A stretch of 64,000 nucleotides of DNA from Ruegeria lacuscaerulensis (GTDB taxonomy: Bacteria > Pseudomonadota > Alphaproteobacteria > Rhodobacterales > Rhodobacteraceae), in assembly GCF_013031245.1 (NCBI RefSeq), contig NZ_WPZL01000001.1:248001-312000 (forward strand), read 5' to 3'. Positions within the stretch are counted from its first letter, which is position 1. Each line of letters begins with the position of its first letter. The notes below the pieces were generated by a model that searched no databases, had not been told where the DNA came from, and saw nothing but the letters and a program-made list of their open reading frames with translations. Below are positions 36,541 to 46,096 of the stretch, piece by piece. A program made the position numbers and the translations under genes.

Positions 36541-37640
36541 TGCTCCGCCGTCTGCATCCCGAACAACCCGAAAGCTTTGCCTTCACCGCTGCCAACCAGC
36601 AGTGGGCCGAAGCGCAGATCACCAAGTACCCCGAGGGGCGTCAGGCCAGCGCGGTCATTCCGCTGCTGTGGCGCGCGCAGGAACAAGAGGGCTGGCTGAG
36701 CCGTCCGGCGATTGAATCCGTCGCCGACATGCTGGGTATGGCCTATATCCGCGTGCTTGAGGTTGCGTCCTTCTACTTCATGTTCCAGCTGCAGCCGGTT
36801 GGTTCGGTCGCGCATATTCAGGTCTGCGGTACGACCTCCTGCATGATCTGCGGGGCCGAAGATCTGATCGCGGTCTGCAAGGAAAAGATCGCCGCAAAGC
36901 CGCATGAGCTGTCCGCCGATGGCAAGCTGAGCTGGGAAGAGGTGGAATGCCTCGGCTCATGCACCAACGCGCCGATGGCTCAAATCGGAAAGGATTACTA
37001 CGAGGATCTGACTGCCGAGAGCTTTGGCAAGATCATCGACGATCTGGCAGCGGGCAAAGTGCCGACCCCAGGTCCGCAGAACGGGCGCTATGCGGCGGAA
37101 CCGCTGAAAGGTCTGTCTAGTCTGTCCGAGCATGAGGCCGGCAAGCCCAAGTACAACGCCAGCGTCGAACTGGCGACGGATCTGGGCGACACGGTTAAAC
37201 GTATCGACGGGACTGAGGTTCCGATCCTGACCCCGTGGCTGGGTAAGGACGGCAAGGCGGCGGCAACCAAGGCGGCCCCGAAACCGCCCAAAGCGCCCGC
37301 AGCAGCCAAACCCGCCGTGAAACAGGTGGAAGAGGCCAGGAAGGCGACCGAAGACCAGCCGGAAACCCTGACGGGCGCGCGCGATGGCAAGCCTGACGAT
37401 CTGAAGATGCTCAAAGGTGTCGGGCCCAAGCTGGAAGAGACTCTGAATGAGTTGGGCTTCTTCCACTATGACCAGATCGCGGCCTGGACGCCAGCTAACG
37501 TCGCATGGGTGGATGAACGACTGAAATTCAAAGGCCGGATCGAACGGGACGGCTGGATCGAACAGGCCGGTAAACTGGCGGTAGGCGAGGAAACGGAATT
37601 CGCCAAACGCGCCAAGGAAGACGGCACTTACGAAGACTAA
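36540..37640 (+). CDS. nuoE: NADH-quinone oxidoreductase subunit E with C-terminal helix-hairpin-helix extension
   Basis: A 366-residue protein, about twice the usual NuoE length. Residues 1-175 are the thioredoxin-like 2Fe-2S subunit with ligands Cys96, Cys101 (VCGTTSC), Cys137 and Cys141 (ECLGSC). An Ala/Pro/Lys-rich linker (about 238-275) joins it to a helix-hairpin-helix-like domain at 287-345 ([20 protein letters not shown]). The same domain is found appended to other proteins in this bacterial group. NuoE sits with NuoF at the NADH-oxidising tip. The extension might help assembly or stability; its function is unknown. Confidence 0.94.
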   Translation: MLRRLHPEQPESFAFTAANQQWAEAQITKYPEGRQASAVIPLLWRAQEQEGWLSRPAIESVADMLGMAYIRVLEVASFYFMFQLQPVGSVAHIQVCGTTSCMICGAEDLIAVCKEKIAAKPHELSADGKLSWEEVECLGSCTNAPMAQIGKDYYEDLTAESFGKIIDDLAAGKVPTPGPQNGRYAAEPLKGLSSLSEHEAGKPKYNASVELATDLGDTVKRIDGTEVPILTPWLGKDGKAAATKAAPKPPKAPAAAKPAVKQVEEARKATEDQPETLTGARDGKPDDLKMLKGVGPKLEETLNELGFFHYDQIAAWTPANVAWVDERLKFKGRIERDGWIEQAGKLAVGEETEFAKRAKEDGTYED

Positions 37641-37670
37641 AAGGGTGCCCATCCGGGGCATCAGTGTGAG

Positions 37671-37898
37671 ATGAACAACGACAAGGAACAGGCCATGGCC
37701 CGTAAGGGCCGACATATCGGCATAGTCATCGCTGTGACTATGTTGCTTTGGCTTGCCATGACGCTGTTCATCGGCCCCGCGCTGGAATTGCCGGGGCGTT
37801 ATGCGCTGCTGTTTGATTTTGCCGCTTTGGCGGGATTCATATATGCGGGCGTGAACATATTTCAACTCTGGCGCATGCGTCAGGATAGCCAAAGGTAA
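37671..37898 (+). CDS. Small membrane protein in the nuo operon (DUF5337-like)
   Basis: A 75-residue protein with a basic N-terminus (KEQAMARKGRHIG) and two hydrophobic helices, VIAVTMLLWLAMTLFIG and LLFDFAALAGFIYAGVNIF. It resembles small proteins annotated as DUF5337 at this position in other Rhodobacterales, though I name that family from memory. It lies 30 bases after nuoE and 6 bases before nuoF, so it is part of the operon. A role in Complex I assembly is only an inference. Confidence 0.65.
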   Translation: MNNDKEQAMARKGRHIGIVIAVTMLLWLAMTLFIGPALELPGRYALLFDFAALAGFIYAGVNIFQLWRMRQDSQR

Positions 37899-37904
37899 GT
37901 AGCG

Positions 37905-39203
37905 ATGCTGAAGGATCAGGACCGGATCTTTACCAACATCTACGGGATGCATGAGCGTACGCTGAAAGGCGCGCAGACCCGCGGGCATTGGGACGGCACT
38001 GCTGGCCTGATCGAAAAAGGGCGCGACTGGATCATTCAGACGATGAAAGATTCGGGCCTTCGCGGTCGCGGCGGCGCAGGGTTTCCCACCGGCCTGAAAT
38101 GGTCGTTCATGCCCAAGGAAAGCGATGGGCGTCCGGCTTATCTGGTGGTGAACGCGGACGAATCCGAACCCGGCACCTGTAAAGACCGCGAGATCATGCG
38201 CCATGATCCGCACACGCTGATCGAAGGCTGCCTGATCGCGTCTTTCGCGATGAACGCGCATACCTGCTATATCTACCTGCGCGGCGAATATATCCGCGAG
38301 CGTGAGGCGTTACAGGCCGCGATTGACGAAGCCTATGACGCGGGCCTTCTGGGAAAGAACGCTGCTGGTTCGGGTTGGGATTTCGATCTGTTCCTTCATC
38401 ACGGGGCCGGGGCTTATATCTGCGGTGAGGAAACTGCTCTGATCGAAAGCCTTGAGGGTAAGAAGGGCATGCCACGGATGAAGCCTCCGTTCCCGGCGGG
38501 TGCGGGGCTTTATGGCTGTCCGACCACCGTGAACAATGTGGAGTCGATTGCGGTCGTGCCAACCATCCTGCGCCGCGGCGCGGACTGGTTTGCGAGCTTT
38601 GGCCGTCAGAACAACGCAGGCACCAAGCTGTTTGCGATCTCTGGCCATGTGAACAATCCCTGCGTCGTGGAAGAGGCGATGTCGATATCCTTCGAGGAAC
38701 TGATCGACACTCATTGCGGTGGTATTCGAGGTGGCTGGGACAATCTTCTGGCCGTGATCCCGGGCGGGTCCTCGGTGCCGTGCGTGCGCGGTGAGAACAT
38801 GCGCGACGCGATCATGGATTTCGACTATCTGCGAAACGATCTGGCCTCGGGGCTGGGGACGGCTGCGGTGATCGTGATGGACAAGTCCACCGACATCATC
38901 AAGGCGATCTGGCGGCTGTCGAAGTTCTACAAACACGAAAGTTGCGGCCAGTGCACCCCATGCCGCGAAGGCACAGGCTGGATGATGCGCGTGATGGACC
39001 GTCTGGTGCGCGGTGAGGCTGAACTGGAAGAGATCGACATGCTGTTCGACGTGACCAAACAGGTGGAAGGGCATACAATCTGCGCCTTGGGCGACGCGGC
39101 GGCCTGGCCAATTCAAGGTCTGATCCGCAACTTCCGTGAAGAAATCGAAGACCGTATCAAGGCCCAGAAATCGGGCCGCATGGGTGCGATGGCAGCGGAG
39201 TAA
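37905..39203 (+). CDS. nuoF: NADH-quinone oxidoreductase subunit F
   Basis: A 432-residue flavoprotein subunit. [20 protein letters not shown] is the NADH-binding loop, [19 protein letters not shown]-type sequence binds FMN, and [16 protein letters not shown] plus a later Cys ([13 protein letters not shown]) hold 4Fe-4S cluster N3. It accepts hydride from NADH and passes electrons into the cluster chain. The MAPEG-family gene follows 5 bases after its stop. Confidence 0.96.
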   Translation: MLKDQDRIFTNIYGMHERTLKGAQTRGHWDGTAGLIEKGRDWIIQTMKDSGLRGRGGAGFPTGLKWSFMPKESDGRPAYLVVNADESEPGTCKDREIMRHDPHTLIEGCLIASFAMNAHTCYIYLRGEYIREREALQAAIDEAYDAGLLGKNAAGSGWDFDLFLHHGAGAYICGEETALIESLEGKKGMPRMKPPFPAGAGLYGCPTTVNNVESIAVVPTILRRGADWFASFGRQNNAGTKLFAISGHVNNPCVVEEAMSISFEELIDTHCGGIRGGWDNLLAVIPGGSSVPCVRGENMRDAIMDFDYLRNDLASGLGTAAVIVMDKSTDIIKAIWRLSKFYKHESCGQCTPCREGTGWMMRVMDRLVRGEAELEEIDMLFDVTKQVEGHTICALGDAAAWPIQGLIRNFREEIEDRIKAQKSGRMGAMAAE

Positions 39204-39208
39204 CCCCA

Positions 39209-39625
39209 ATGGATGTTTTCGCAGATTATGGTCACGCAGTCGCTTCGGTGGTGGTATTCACACTGATCATCCTGTTCTTGTCGCCATTCTCGGCGCTGGC
39301 CAAGGCGGGCAAGGGGCTGGCTCCGGGTGCAACGCCCGAGCAGGACTATTCGGACAAGGCATATCGTCTGAACCGTGCCTATCTTAACGGCACCGAGACA
39401 CTGCCAGCCTACGCGGTTGTCATTTTCGCCGCAATTTTGATGGGTGCGAGCCCGATTTGGGTGAACCTGCTGGCCTCGGTGGCGTTGGTTTCGCGTCTGG
39501 TGATGCTGTTTGTTCACCTTCGCGGAATCGGTAAGCCCCACAGCGGTTTGCGGTCAGTTCTTTACGTCATTAGCTGGGCCTGCATGTTCGTGATGGGCAT
39601 CATGGCACTGGTGGCGGCGTTTTGA
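39209..39625 (+). CDS. MAPEG-family membrane protein
   Basis: A 138-residue four-helix membrane protein. NRAYLNGTETLPAYAVVIFA matches the helix 2 signature of the MAPEG superfamily (membrane proteins of eicosanoid and glutathione metabolism), followed by LASVALVSRLVMLFVHLRGI. Bacterial members include glutathione transferases and proteins of unknown role. It is inserted between nuoF and the lipoprotein/DUF5333-like pair with no spacing. No link to respiration is established. Confidence 0.75.
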   Translation: MDVFADYGHAVASVVVFTLIILFLSPFSALAKAGKGLAPGATPEQDYSDKAYRLNRAYLNGTETLPAYAVVIFAAILMGASPIWVNLLASVALVSRLVMLFVHLRGIGKPHSGLRSVLYVISWACMFVMGIMALVAAF

Positions 39626-39678
39626 TGATGACGTTAGGTACTCATCAATTGACCGGCCGTACCTTTCGGAAAAGGCAC

Positions 39679-40020
39679 ATGTCTGTGTTGGGTGCGGTGA
39701 TCACAATGTCGATTGTGTCGGCATGTGGAATCGTGACGCCTTCCGACGACCGGATTCTCTTCGACGGTAAATCGTTTCGGGCCAAGGCGAATCCCGTTGA
39801 TAAAAAGGCGATGCCAACCGAGTTCACTGTGGTCGTAAACGGTGTCTCCGCATCACTGGACGGGGCCCGCGAAGCTGGTCGATATGAAGGGACCAAGTTT
39901 TGCATCGCAAACTTTGGCTCATCCAGAATTGAATGGAAGGTCGGCCCGGATACCGAACCTCAGAACCTTCGGATCAGCGACGACAAACTGACCTTTGCCG
40001 GAACGTGCCAACGGCCATGA
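39679..40020 (+). CDS. Predicted small lipoprotein in the nuo operon
   Basis: A 113-residue protein from the ATG at 39679, which has AAAAGG about 4 bases upstream. The signal ends in the lipobox VSAC, giving acylated Cys16. The mature part contains ILFDGKSFRAKANPVDKKA and a pair of cysteines (FCIANF, GTCQRP) that could form a disulfide. The frame is open from 39622, overlapping the MAPEG stop, but that start would bury the signal peptide. No family is recognised. Confidence 0.55.
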   Translation: MSVLGAVITMSIVSACGIVTPSDDRILFDGKSFRAKANPVDKKAMPTEFTVVVNGVSASLDGAREAGRYEGTKFCIANFGSSRIEWKVGPDTEPQNLRISDDKLTFAGTCQRP

Positions 40021-40118
40021 TGGGTGTTTCCGAATATCACGCCATGACGCTCGGGTTGTTATTGCATAGCAACCCAGTCGCCACTCGTCTTGGGTTTCCC
40101 AAGACGAAAGGAACGGTC

Positions 40119-40523
40119 ATGTCTGGTATGAAAACGCTTGCTCTGTTGTCTTTGCTGACACTTCCCGCAATGGCTGACGCAAAGCCGCCCTTGCGCGAAG
40201 TCAAAGAGATCGACAACGAACTCTATTACATCGCAATCGCAAACGAGATTTCCGATTACTGCCCATCGATCAGCGGGCGCCGGATGAAAGCGATTGGTGT
40301 GATGTGGGGGCTGAGGTCCAAAGCGAACAAACTGGGGTACTCGGACAAGGAAATCCGGGCTTATGTGGAATCGTATACCGAAAAGGACCGGATGCGTGCC
40401 AAGGGCGAAGCGTATCTGGCCCAGCACGGTGTCACATACGACAATCCAAATTCCTTCTGCACGCTCGGGCGAGCAGAGATCGAAAGAAACAGCGCCATTG
40501 GCGTGTATTTGAGGGCGAACTAG
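40119..40523 (+). CDS. Predicted secreted protein, DUF5333-like
   Basis: A 134-residue protein with a clear signal peptide (KTLALLSLLTLPAMADA), two cysteines (DYCPSIS, SFCTLGR) and a helical body containing YIAIANEISDYCPSISGRR. It resembles proteins annotated DUF5333 beside nuoG in Rhodobacterales, a name given from memory. AAAGGAA lies 7 bases before the ATG at 40119; the frame is open from 39933 but without a signal there. It ends 3 bases before nuoG. A periplasmic helper of respiration is possible but unproven. Confidence 0.65.
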   Translation: MSGMKTLALLSLLTLPAMADAKPPLREVKEIDNELYYIAIANEISDYCPSISGRRMKAIGVMWGLRSKANKLGYSDKEIRAYVESYTEKDRMRAKGEAYLAQHGVTYDNPNSFCTLGRAEIERNSAIGVYLRAN

Positions 40524-40526
40524 ACC

Positions 40527-42548
40527 ATGTCTGACCTCCGCAAAGTGAATATCGACGGGCAGGAAGTCGAAGTCGATGGTGCGATGACCCTGATCCAGGC
40601 CTGTGAAGAAGCCGGGGTCGAGGTTCCGCGTTTTTGCTACCACGAACGTTTGTCGATTGCTGGGAACTGCCGGATGTGCCTTGTCGAAGTTGTGGGCGGT
40701 CCTCCGAAACCTGCGGCTTCGTGCGCGATGCAGGTGCGCGATCTGCGCCCGGGGCCGGAGGGTCAGCCGCCGGAGGTCAGGACGAATTCGCCCATGGTCA
40801 AGAAGGCCCGCGAAGGGGTGATGGAGTTCCTGCTTATCAACCACCCGCTGGATTGCCCGATCTGCGATCAGGGCGGCGAATGCGATTTGCAGGATCAGGC
40901 GATGGCCTATGGTCTGTCGGGCTCACGCTTCAAGGAAGCCAAGCGCGCGGTTGACGATCTGGATCTGGGACCGCTGGTTGGCACCGCTATGACCCGCTGC
41001 ATCAGCTGCACCCGCTGCGTTCGTTTCACCACCGAGGTGGCTGGGATCACGCAGATGGGTCAGACCGGACGTGGGGAAGATGCCGAGATCACCTCATACC
41101 TGAATCAGACGCTCGATTCCAACATGCAGGGCAACATCATTGATCTGTGCCCGGTTGGGGCGCTGACATCAAAACCCTATGCCTTTACCGCCCGTCCCTG
41201 GGAGCTGACCAAAACGGAATCCATCGATGTAATGGATGCTTTGGGCTCGAATATCCGTGTGGACACCAAAGGGCGCGAAGTGATGCGCTTCCTGCCGCGC
41301 AACCATGATGGCGTGAACGAAGAGTGGATCAGCGACAAGACCCGGTTTGTTTGGGACGGCCTGCGTCGCCAGCGGTTGGATAAGCCGTATGTGCGAGAAA
41401 ACGGCAAGCTTCGCCCGGCCACTTGGCCCGAAGCATTGACCAAGGCGGCCGAGGCTCTGAAAGGGGCCGAGAAACAGGCCGGGATTGTGGGGGATCTGGT
41501 TCCGGTTGAGGCCGCATTTGCGCTGAAACAGATGATCGAAGGGCAGGGCGGTGTCGTCGAATGCCGCACCGACGGGGCCAGGCTGCCCGCGGGCAACCGG
41601 GGCGCGTATGCCGGGACTGCCGCGGTCGAAGACATCGACTCCGCTGAACGTATCCTTCTGATCGGCACCAACCCTCGGGACGAAGCGCCTGTCCTGAACG
41701 CGCGCATCCGAAAGGCCTGGGCGCACGGGGCCGAAGTTGCCCTGGTCGGGCCGGCGGTTGATTTGACCTATGGCTATCATCACGTAGGTGACGACCGCGC
41801 TGCTCTGCAGAATGTGGTCGATATGGGTGGCGACGATGAGATCAAGGGCAAAGCCTCGTTGGTCATTGTCGGGCAGGGCGCACTGCAAGAAGCTGACGGC
41901 GCCGCAGTACTGGCTGCCGCACAAACCATTGCGGCAAATACCGAAAGTGGACTGCTTATCCTGCACACGGCTGCCTCGCGGGTGGGTGCGATGGATGTGG
42001 ATGCCACCAACGAAGGTGGCATGGATGCCGTCGGTGCCGCAGACGTGATCTATAATCTCGGCGCGGATGAAGTTGAAATCGGTGACGGAGCCTTTGTCAT
42101 CTATCAGGGCAGCCATGGCGACCGTGGTGCGCATCGCGCCGACGTGATCTTGCCGGGTGCAGCCTATACCGAGGAAAACGGCCTGTTCGTGAACACGGAA
42201 GGCCGCCCTCAGTTGGCCATGCGCGCCGGGTTTTCCCCGGGTGAGGCCAAAGAGAACTGGGCCATTCTGCGCGCCCTGTCCGCCGAGCTGGACGCGAAAT
42301 TGCCCTTCGACTCGCTGGCGCAGCTGCGTACGGCTCTGATCGAGGCCGTGCCGCACCTGGCCCGCATCGACGAGGTGGTCGAGAACGAGGTGCAAGCGCT
42401 GGAAGAGGGCGCTTTGGGCAGTGCAACATTCCGCTATGCGATCAAGGATTTCTATCTGACCAACCCGATTGCCCGCGCCTCGCAACTGATGGCCGAGTTG
42501 TCGGCGCAGGTTCAGGCCCGTAAGGCCGAGAAGATCGCGGCTGAATGA
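40527..42548 (+). CDS. nuoG: NADH-quinone oxidoreductase subunit G
   Basis: A 673-residue subunit. The N-terminal 2Fe-2S ferredoxin domain has [39 protein letters not shown] and the His-ligated cluster region follow, then [17 protein letters not shown] for further 4Fe-4S clusters. The rest is a molybdopterin oxidoreductase-like domain that has lost the cofactor, as is normal for NuoG. It carries electrons along the peripheral arm. Its stop overlaps a small frame by 4 bases. Confidence 0.96.
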   Translation: MSDLRKVNIDGQEVEVDGAMTLIQACEEAGVEVPRFCYHERLSIAGNCRMCLVEVVGGPPKPAASCAMQVRDLRPGPEGQPPEVRTNSPMVKKAREGVMEFLLINHPLDCPICDQGGECDLQDQAMAYGLSGSRFKEAKRAVDDLDLGPLVGTAMTRCISCTRCVRFTTEVAGITQMGQTGRGEDAEITSYLNQTLDSNMQGNIIDLCPVGALTSKPYAFTARPWELTKTESIDVMDALGSNIRVDTKGREVMRFLPRNHDGVNEEWISDKTRFVWDGLRRQRLDKPYVRENGKLRPATWPEALTKAAEALKGAEKQAGIVGDLVPVEAAFALKQMIEGQGGVVECRTDGARLPAGNRGAYAGTAAVEDIDSAERILLIGTNPRDEAPVLNARIRKAWAHGAEVALVGPAVDLTYGYHHVGDDRAALQNVVDMGGDDEIKGKASLVIVGQGALQEADGAAVLAAAQTIAANTESGLLILHTAASRVGAMDVDATNEGGMDAVGAADVIYNLGADEVEIGDGAFVIYQGSHGDRGAHRADVILPGAAYTEENGLFVNTEGRPQLAMRAGFSPGEAKENWAILRALSAELDAKLPFDSLAQLRTALIEAVPHLARIDEVVENEVQALEEGALGSATFRYAIKDFYLTNPIARASQLMAELSAQVQARKAEKIAAE

Positions 42549-42763
42549 ACCAGACCTGTTTCATATCGCTCTGTGACACACGTGCTCTGCCAAGTGGCGC
42601 GTGTGTCAGAGAAATGCGCAGGAAACTCAACAATAAGGGTGGCGCAATGGCGGCAGATGCTGTTTACACCAACGCGCCGACCCAGCCGCAGATTGCGCAG
42701 GCATATGGCCTTTGCAACACACGCGGAAAACGGAATACCCACGGTGTGAGGACCAATGGCTGA
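42545..42763 (+). CDS. Small unknown frame between nuoG and nuoH
   Basis: A 72-codon frame that overlaps the nuoG stop by 4 bases (ATGA) and the nuoH start by 8. It has four cysteines, a basic centre ([12 protein letters not shown]) and no membrane helix. A shorter version could begin at the ATG at 42647, which follows AAGGGTGG. Either the frame is a real small protein or it is a spacer that keeps ribosomes coupled; sequence alone does not decide. Confidence 0.3.
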   Translation: MNQTCFISLCDTRALPSGACVREMRRKLNNKGGAMAADAVYTNAPTQPQIAQAYGLCNTRGKRNTHGVRTNG

Positions 42764-43793
42764 TTTCTTTAACACCCCAGGCGGAATAGCTATCATCATT
42801 CTGGCGCAAGTGCTTGCTGTCGTTGCCTTTGTGATGATCTCGCTGTTGTTCCTTGTTTATGGCGACCGTAAGATCTGGGCCGCCGTCCAGATGCGGCGCG
42901 GCCCCAACGTGGTGGGCGTATACGGCATTCTACAATCAGTAGCGGATGCATTGAAATACGTGGTCAAGGAAGTGGTCATTCCCGCCGGAGCTGACCGCGC
43001 CGTGTTTATTCTGGCGCCGTTGACCAGTTTCGTCTTGTCGCTGATCGCCTGGGCGGTGATCCCCTTCAACGATGGATGGGTTCTGTCGGACCTGAACGTC
43101 GCTGTTCTGTACGTCTTCGCCGTCTCCTCGCTTGAGGTTTATGGCGTGATTATGGGCGGTTGGGCGTCGAACTCAAAGTACCCGTTCCTTGGATCGCTGC
43201 GCTCGGCAGCGCAGATGATTTCCTACGAGGTTTCCATTGGCCTGATCATCATCGGCGTGATCATCTCGACCGGTTCGATGAATTTCGGTGCGATTGTCAA
43301 TGCGCAAGACACCGGATACGGCTTCTTCGGCTGGTACTGGCTGCCGCATTTCCCGATGGTCTTCCTGTTCTTCATTTCGGCGCTGGCCGAAACCAACCGC
43401 CCTCCGTTCGACCTGCCCGAGGCTGAATCGGAACTGGTCGCCGGCTATCAGGTGGAATATTCCGCCACCATGTTCCTGCTGTTCATGGCCGGTGAATACA
43501 TCGCCATCTTCCTGATGTGCGCGCTGACTTCGCTGCTGTTCTTCGGCGGCTGGCTGTCACCGATACCGGGCTTGCCGGACGGTGTGCTGTGGATGGTCGG
43601 CAAGATGACGTTCTTCTTCTTCATCTTCGCAATGGTCAAGGCCATCACCCCTCGCTACCGCTATGACCAGCTGATGCGGCTGGGCTGGAAAGTGTTCCTG
43701 CCCTTCTCGCTGGCCTGGGTGGTCTTCGTGGCCTTTGCGGCGAAATTCGAATGGTTCTGGGGCGTCTTCGCCCGTTGGACCGTAGGAGGCTGA
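42756..43793 (+). CDS. nuoH: NADH-quinone oxidoreductase subunit H
   Basis: A 345-residue membrane subunit with about eight helices that connects the two arms. Signatures are [20 protein letters not shown] near residue 30 and [20 protein letters not shown], the acidic loop at the quinone channel. It couples quinone reduction to proton pumping. GTGAGGA precedes the ATG, and nuoI follows by one base. Confidence 0.96.
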   Translation: MADFFNTPGGIAIIILAQVLAVVAFVMISLLFLVYGDRKIWAAVQMRRGPNVVGVYGILQSVADALKYVVKEVVIPAGADRAVFILAPLTSFVLSLIAWAVIPFNDGWVLSDLNVAVLYVFAVSSLEVYGVIMGGWASNSKYPFLGSLRSAAQMISYEVSIGLIIIGVIISTGSMNFGAIVNAQDTGYGFFGWYWLPHFPMVFLFFISALAETNRPPFDLPEAESELVAGYQVEYSATMFLLFMAGEYIAIFLMCALTSLLFFGGWLSPIPGLPDGVLWMVGKMTFFFFIFAMVKAITPRYRYDQLMRLGWKVFLPFSLAWVVFVAFAAKFEWFWGVFARWTVGG

Positions 43794-43794
43794 T

Positions 43795-44289
43795 ATGGCA
43801 AATATCGATTACACCCGCGCCGCCAAATACTTCCTTCTGCAAGACTTCTGGGTCGGCATGAAGCTGGGGCTGAAATATTTCTTCTCCCCCAAGGCCACCA
43901 TCAACTATCCGCACGAAAAGGGACCTTTGTCGCCCCGCTTCCGGGGGGAACACGCCCTGCGTCGGTACCCCAACGGCGAAGAGCGCTGTATCGCCTGCAA
44001 GCTGTGCGAGGCGATCTGCCCGGCGCAAGCCATCACAATCGACGCCGAACCGCGCGAGGACGGCTCCCGCCGCACCACACGCTATGACATCGACATGACC
44101 AAATGCATTTATTGCGGTTTCTGCCAAGAGGCATGCCCGGTCGATGCCATCGTCGAAGGCCCGAACTTCGAATTCGCCACCGAAACCCGTGAAGAGCTGT
44201 TCTACGACAAGGAAAAACTGCTGGATAACGGCGAACGCTGGGAAGCCGAGATCGCCCGCAATCTGGAAATGGACGCGCCGTACAGATGA
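43795..44289 (+). CDS. nuoI: NADH-quinone oxidoreductase subunit I
   Basis: A 164-residue ferredoxin-like subunit with two 4Fe-4S motifs, [16 protein letters not shown] and [16 protein letters not shown], which carry clusters N6a and N6b. [20 protein letters not shown] before the first motif is typical of alphaproteobacterial and mitochondrial homologues. GTAGGAGG precedes the ATG. The stop overlaps the next gene by 4 bases. Confidence 0.96.
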   Translation: MANIDYTRAAKYFLLQDFWVGMKLGLKYFFSPKATINYPHEKGPLSPRFRGEHALRRYPNGEERCIACKLCEAICPAQAITIDAEPREDGSRRTTRYDIDMTKCIYCGFCQEACPVDAIVEGPNFEFATETREELFYDKEKLLDNGERWEAEIARNLEMDAPYR

Positions 44290-44696
44290 GTGACACGCCC
44301 CAAAACCCATTTGAGCTGATGATGAAGCAGGCTCAGGACATGGCCAAGGCGATGAACCCGGCGATGGAAAGCTTCTCGCCCAAAGGGTTTGAGGCGCTGT
44401 GGCCGACCATGCCCAAAGAGGTCATGGAGATGATGTTCGGCAACACCGTTAACAAGGACGGGCTGGACGCCAGGACCCGCCTGCTGCTGACGCTGGCCGG
44501 GCTGACCTGTCAGGGCGCGCAGGCGGATGCGGCGGTGCGCCAGACCGTGCGCCACGCGCTTGAGGCGGGTGCCAGGAAACAAGAGATCGTGGAAACGATC
44601 GGTCAGATGTCGGTTTTTGCCGGCATCCCGGCCATGACCCGCGCGCTGGATCTGGCGCAAGAGGTCATGGGCGATAACGAGGATGAGGATCAATGA
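44286..44696 (+). CDS. Carboxymuconolactone decarboxylase-family protein in the nuo operon
   Basis: A 136-residue helical protein. [21 protein letters not shown] and [20 protein letters not shown] match the CMD/AhpD-like fold. The usual CxxC of AhpD peroxidases is not present; only one Cys, in TCQGAQ, sits near that position. It overlaps nuoI by 4 bases and nuoJ by 4 bases, so it must be translated with them. Whether it acts on Complex I, on oxidants or on an unrelated substrate is unknown. Confidence 0.78.
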   Translation: MSDTPQNPFELMMKQAQDMAKAMNPAMESFSPKGFEALWPTMPKEVMEMMFGNTVNKDGLDARTRLLLTLAGLTCQGAQADAAVRQTVRHALEAGARKQEIVETIGQMSVFAGIPAMTRALDLAQEVMGDNEDEDQ

Positions 44697-45295
44697 CCGT
44701 CTTTGCCTTCTATCTGTTTGCCATCTGCGTCATCACCGGCGGGCTGTTCACGGTGATCAGTCGCCAGCCGGTGCACTCGGTGCTGTGGCTGATCCTGGCG
44801 TTCCTGTCCTCGGCGGGGCTGTTCGTTCTGCTGGGGGCCGAGTTCGTCGCGATGCTGCTGATCATCGTCTATGTCGGTGCGGTCGCGGTTCTGTTCCTGT
44901 TCGTGGTGATGATGCTGGACGTCGACTTTGCCGAGCTCAAGGCCGAGATGGCGCGCTACATGCCGCTGGCGCTGCTGATCGGTCTGGTGATCTTGATGCA
45001 GTTCGTCATGGTCTTGGGCGCCTGGGAAAGTGCACAGGGCGCGGCGGCCAATCTGGCGCAGCCGGTCCCGGCGGACCGTCATAACACCGAGGCGCTGGGT
45101 GTCATCCTTTATGATCAATACTTCCTTCTGTTCCAACTTGCGGGCCTGATCCTGCTTGTGGCCATGATCGGCGCCATCGTTCTGACGCTGCGCCACCGCA
45201 AGGACATCAAGCGTCAGGACATCATCGGCCAGATGATGCGCGACCCGGCCAAGGCGATGGAATTGAAGGACGTGAAACCGGGGCAGGGGTTGTGA
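44693..45295 (+). CDS. nuoJ: NADH-quinone oxidoreductase subunit J
   Basis: A 200-residue membrane subunit with five helices. [20 protein letters not shown] and [21 protein letters not shown] are the conserved second and third helices; the latter includes the pi-bulge region involved in pumping. The polar C-terminus is typical of the family. Its TGA overlaps a GTG start of the next gene by 4 bases. Confidence 0.95.
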   Translation: MTVFAFYLFAICVITGGLFTVISRQPVHSVLWLILAFLSSAGLFVLLGAEFVAMLLIIVYVGAVAVLFLFVVMMLDVDFAELKAEMARYMPLALLIGLVILMQFVMVLGAWESAQGAAANLAQPVPADRHNTEALGVILYDQYFLLFQLAGLILLVAMIGAIVLTLRHRKDIKRQDIIGQMMRDPAKAMELKDVKPGQGL

Positions 45296-45780
45296 ACTTT
45301 AAAGCCTTCATATCTGGTTTTGCTGTGGCAAGTATGCCTTTGTCAGTAGTCGCGTTTCCAATAACGGATTGCGATGGCCAGCCGTTGTTGTCCCATCATT
45401 GGATAGCAACTGAGCACCAAGTGATCGGTGACGGGGTTGTAGCGTTCTACGAAGTCGGCGGTCTTTGCGACGAAGAACTGGGATGCACGGAATCGACATT
45501 CCTAAAAATTTCAGCTTGCGAGACTGGGCAAACACTTAATGTCGTGACGCAACTCAACAGGGAATACGACAATACCCTGTTGGATCGAACTGACGAGGCA
45601 AGTGAAACCCTACAAAAACTGGCCAAAGTTGGTGCAAGCCATTCGTGGGATTCGGTGAGAAAGACATTCGATCAGAAAGCCTTCGACGTCAGCGAAATCA
45701 CGGAAACGAATGAAAACTGCGCCTGTGCTGCGGCTTTTCCAGAGCTCCGCAACGGGAAAGAGAAATTCGAGGGACTATGA
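45292..45780 (+). CDS. Secreted six-cysteine protein of unknown function in the nuo operon
   Basis: A 162-residue protein starting at GTG, overlapping the nuoJ stop by 4 bases. The first 21 residues are a signal peptide. The mature part has exactly six cysteines (27, 59, 65, 76, 143, 145), ending in [10 protein letters not shown], which suggests up to three disulfides in the periplasm. No family is recognised. The sequence looks more AT-rich than nuoJ and nuoK on either side, so it may be a later insertion. The overlap ties its expression to Complex I. Confidence 0.6.
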   Translation: MNFKAFISGFAVASMPLSVVAFPITDCDGQPLLSHHWIATEHQVIGDGVVAFYEVGGLCDEELGCTESTFLKISACETGQTLNVVTQLNREYDNTLLDRTDEASETLQKLAKVGASHSWDSVRKTFDQKAFDVSEITETNENCACAAAFPELRNGKEKFEGL

Positions 45781-45784
45781 GACG

Positions 45785-46090
45785 ATGATCGGACTTGAAC
45801 ACTATCTTACGGTCGCGGCGACGCTGTTCGTCATCGGCATCTTCGGTCTCTTCCTGAACCGCAAGAACGTCATCATCCTGCTGATGAGCATCGAACTGAT
45901 GCTGCTGGCGGTGAATATCAACCTCGTGGCGTTTTCCAGCTTTCTCGGCGATCTGGTCGGGCAGGTGTTTACGCTGTTCGTGCTGACCGTGGCGGCGGCC
46001 GAGGCGGCGATCGGGCTGGCCATTCTGGTTTGCTTCTTCCGCAACCGCGGCACCATCGCGGTTGAAGACGTCAACATGATGAAGGGGTAA
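45785..46090 (+). CDS. nuoK: NADH-quinone oxidoreductase subunit K
   Basis: A 101-residue, three-helix antiporter-like subunit (MrpC family). [20 protein letters not shown] carries the conserved glutamate used in proton transfer, and [17 protein letters not shown] the second. The start at 45785 gives the full family N-terminus; the frame is open from 45710 within the upstream gene. nuoL follows by 6 bases. Confidence 0.95.
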   Translation: MIGLEHYLTVAATLFVIGIFGLFLNRKNVIILLMSIELMLLAVNINLVAFSSFLGDLVGQVFTLFVLTVAAAEAAIGLAILVCFFRNRGTIAVEDVNMMKG

Positions 46091-46096
46091 GAGAAC

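Noticed and set aside
41169-42485. A 438-codon minus-strand open frame inside nuoG
   Set aside because: It is antisense to conserved nuoG and its translation shows no protein family features.
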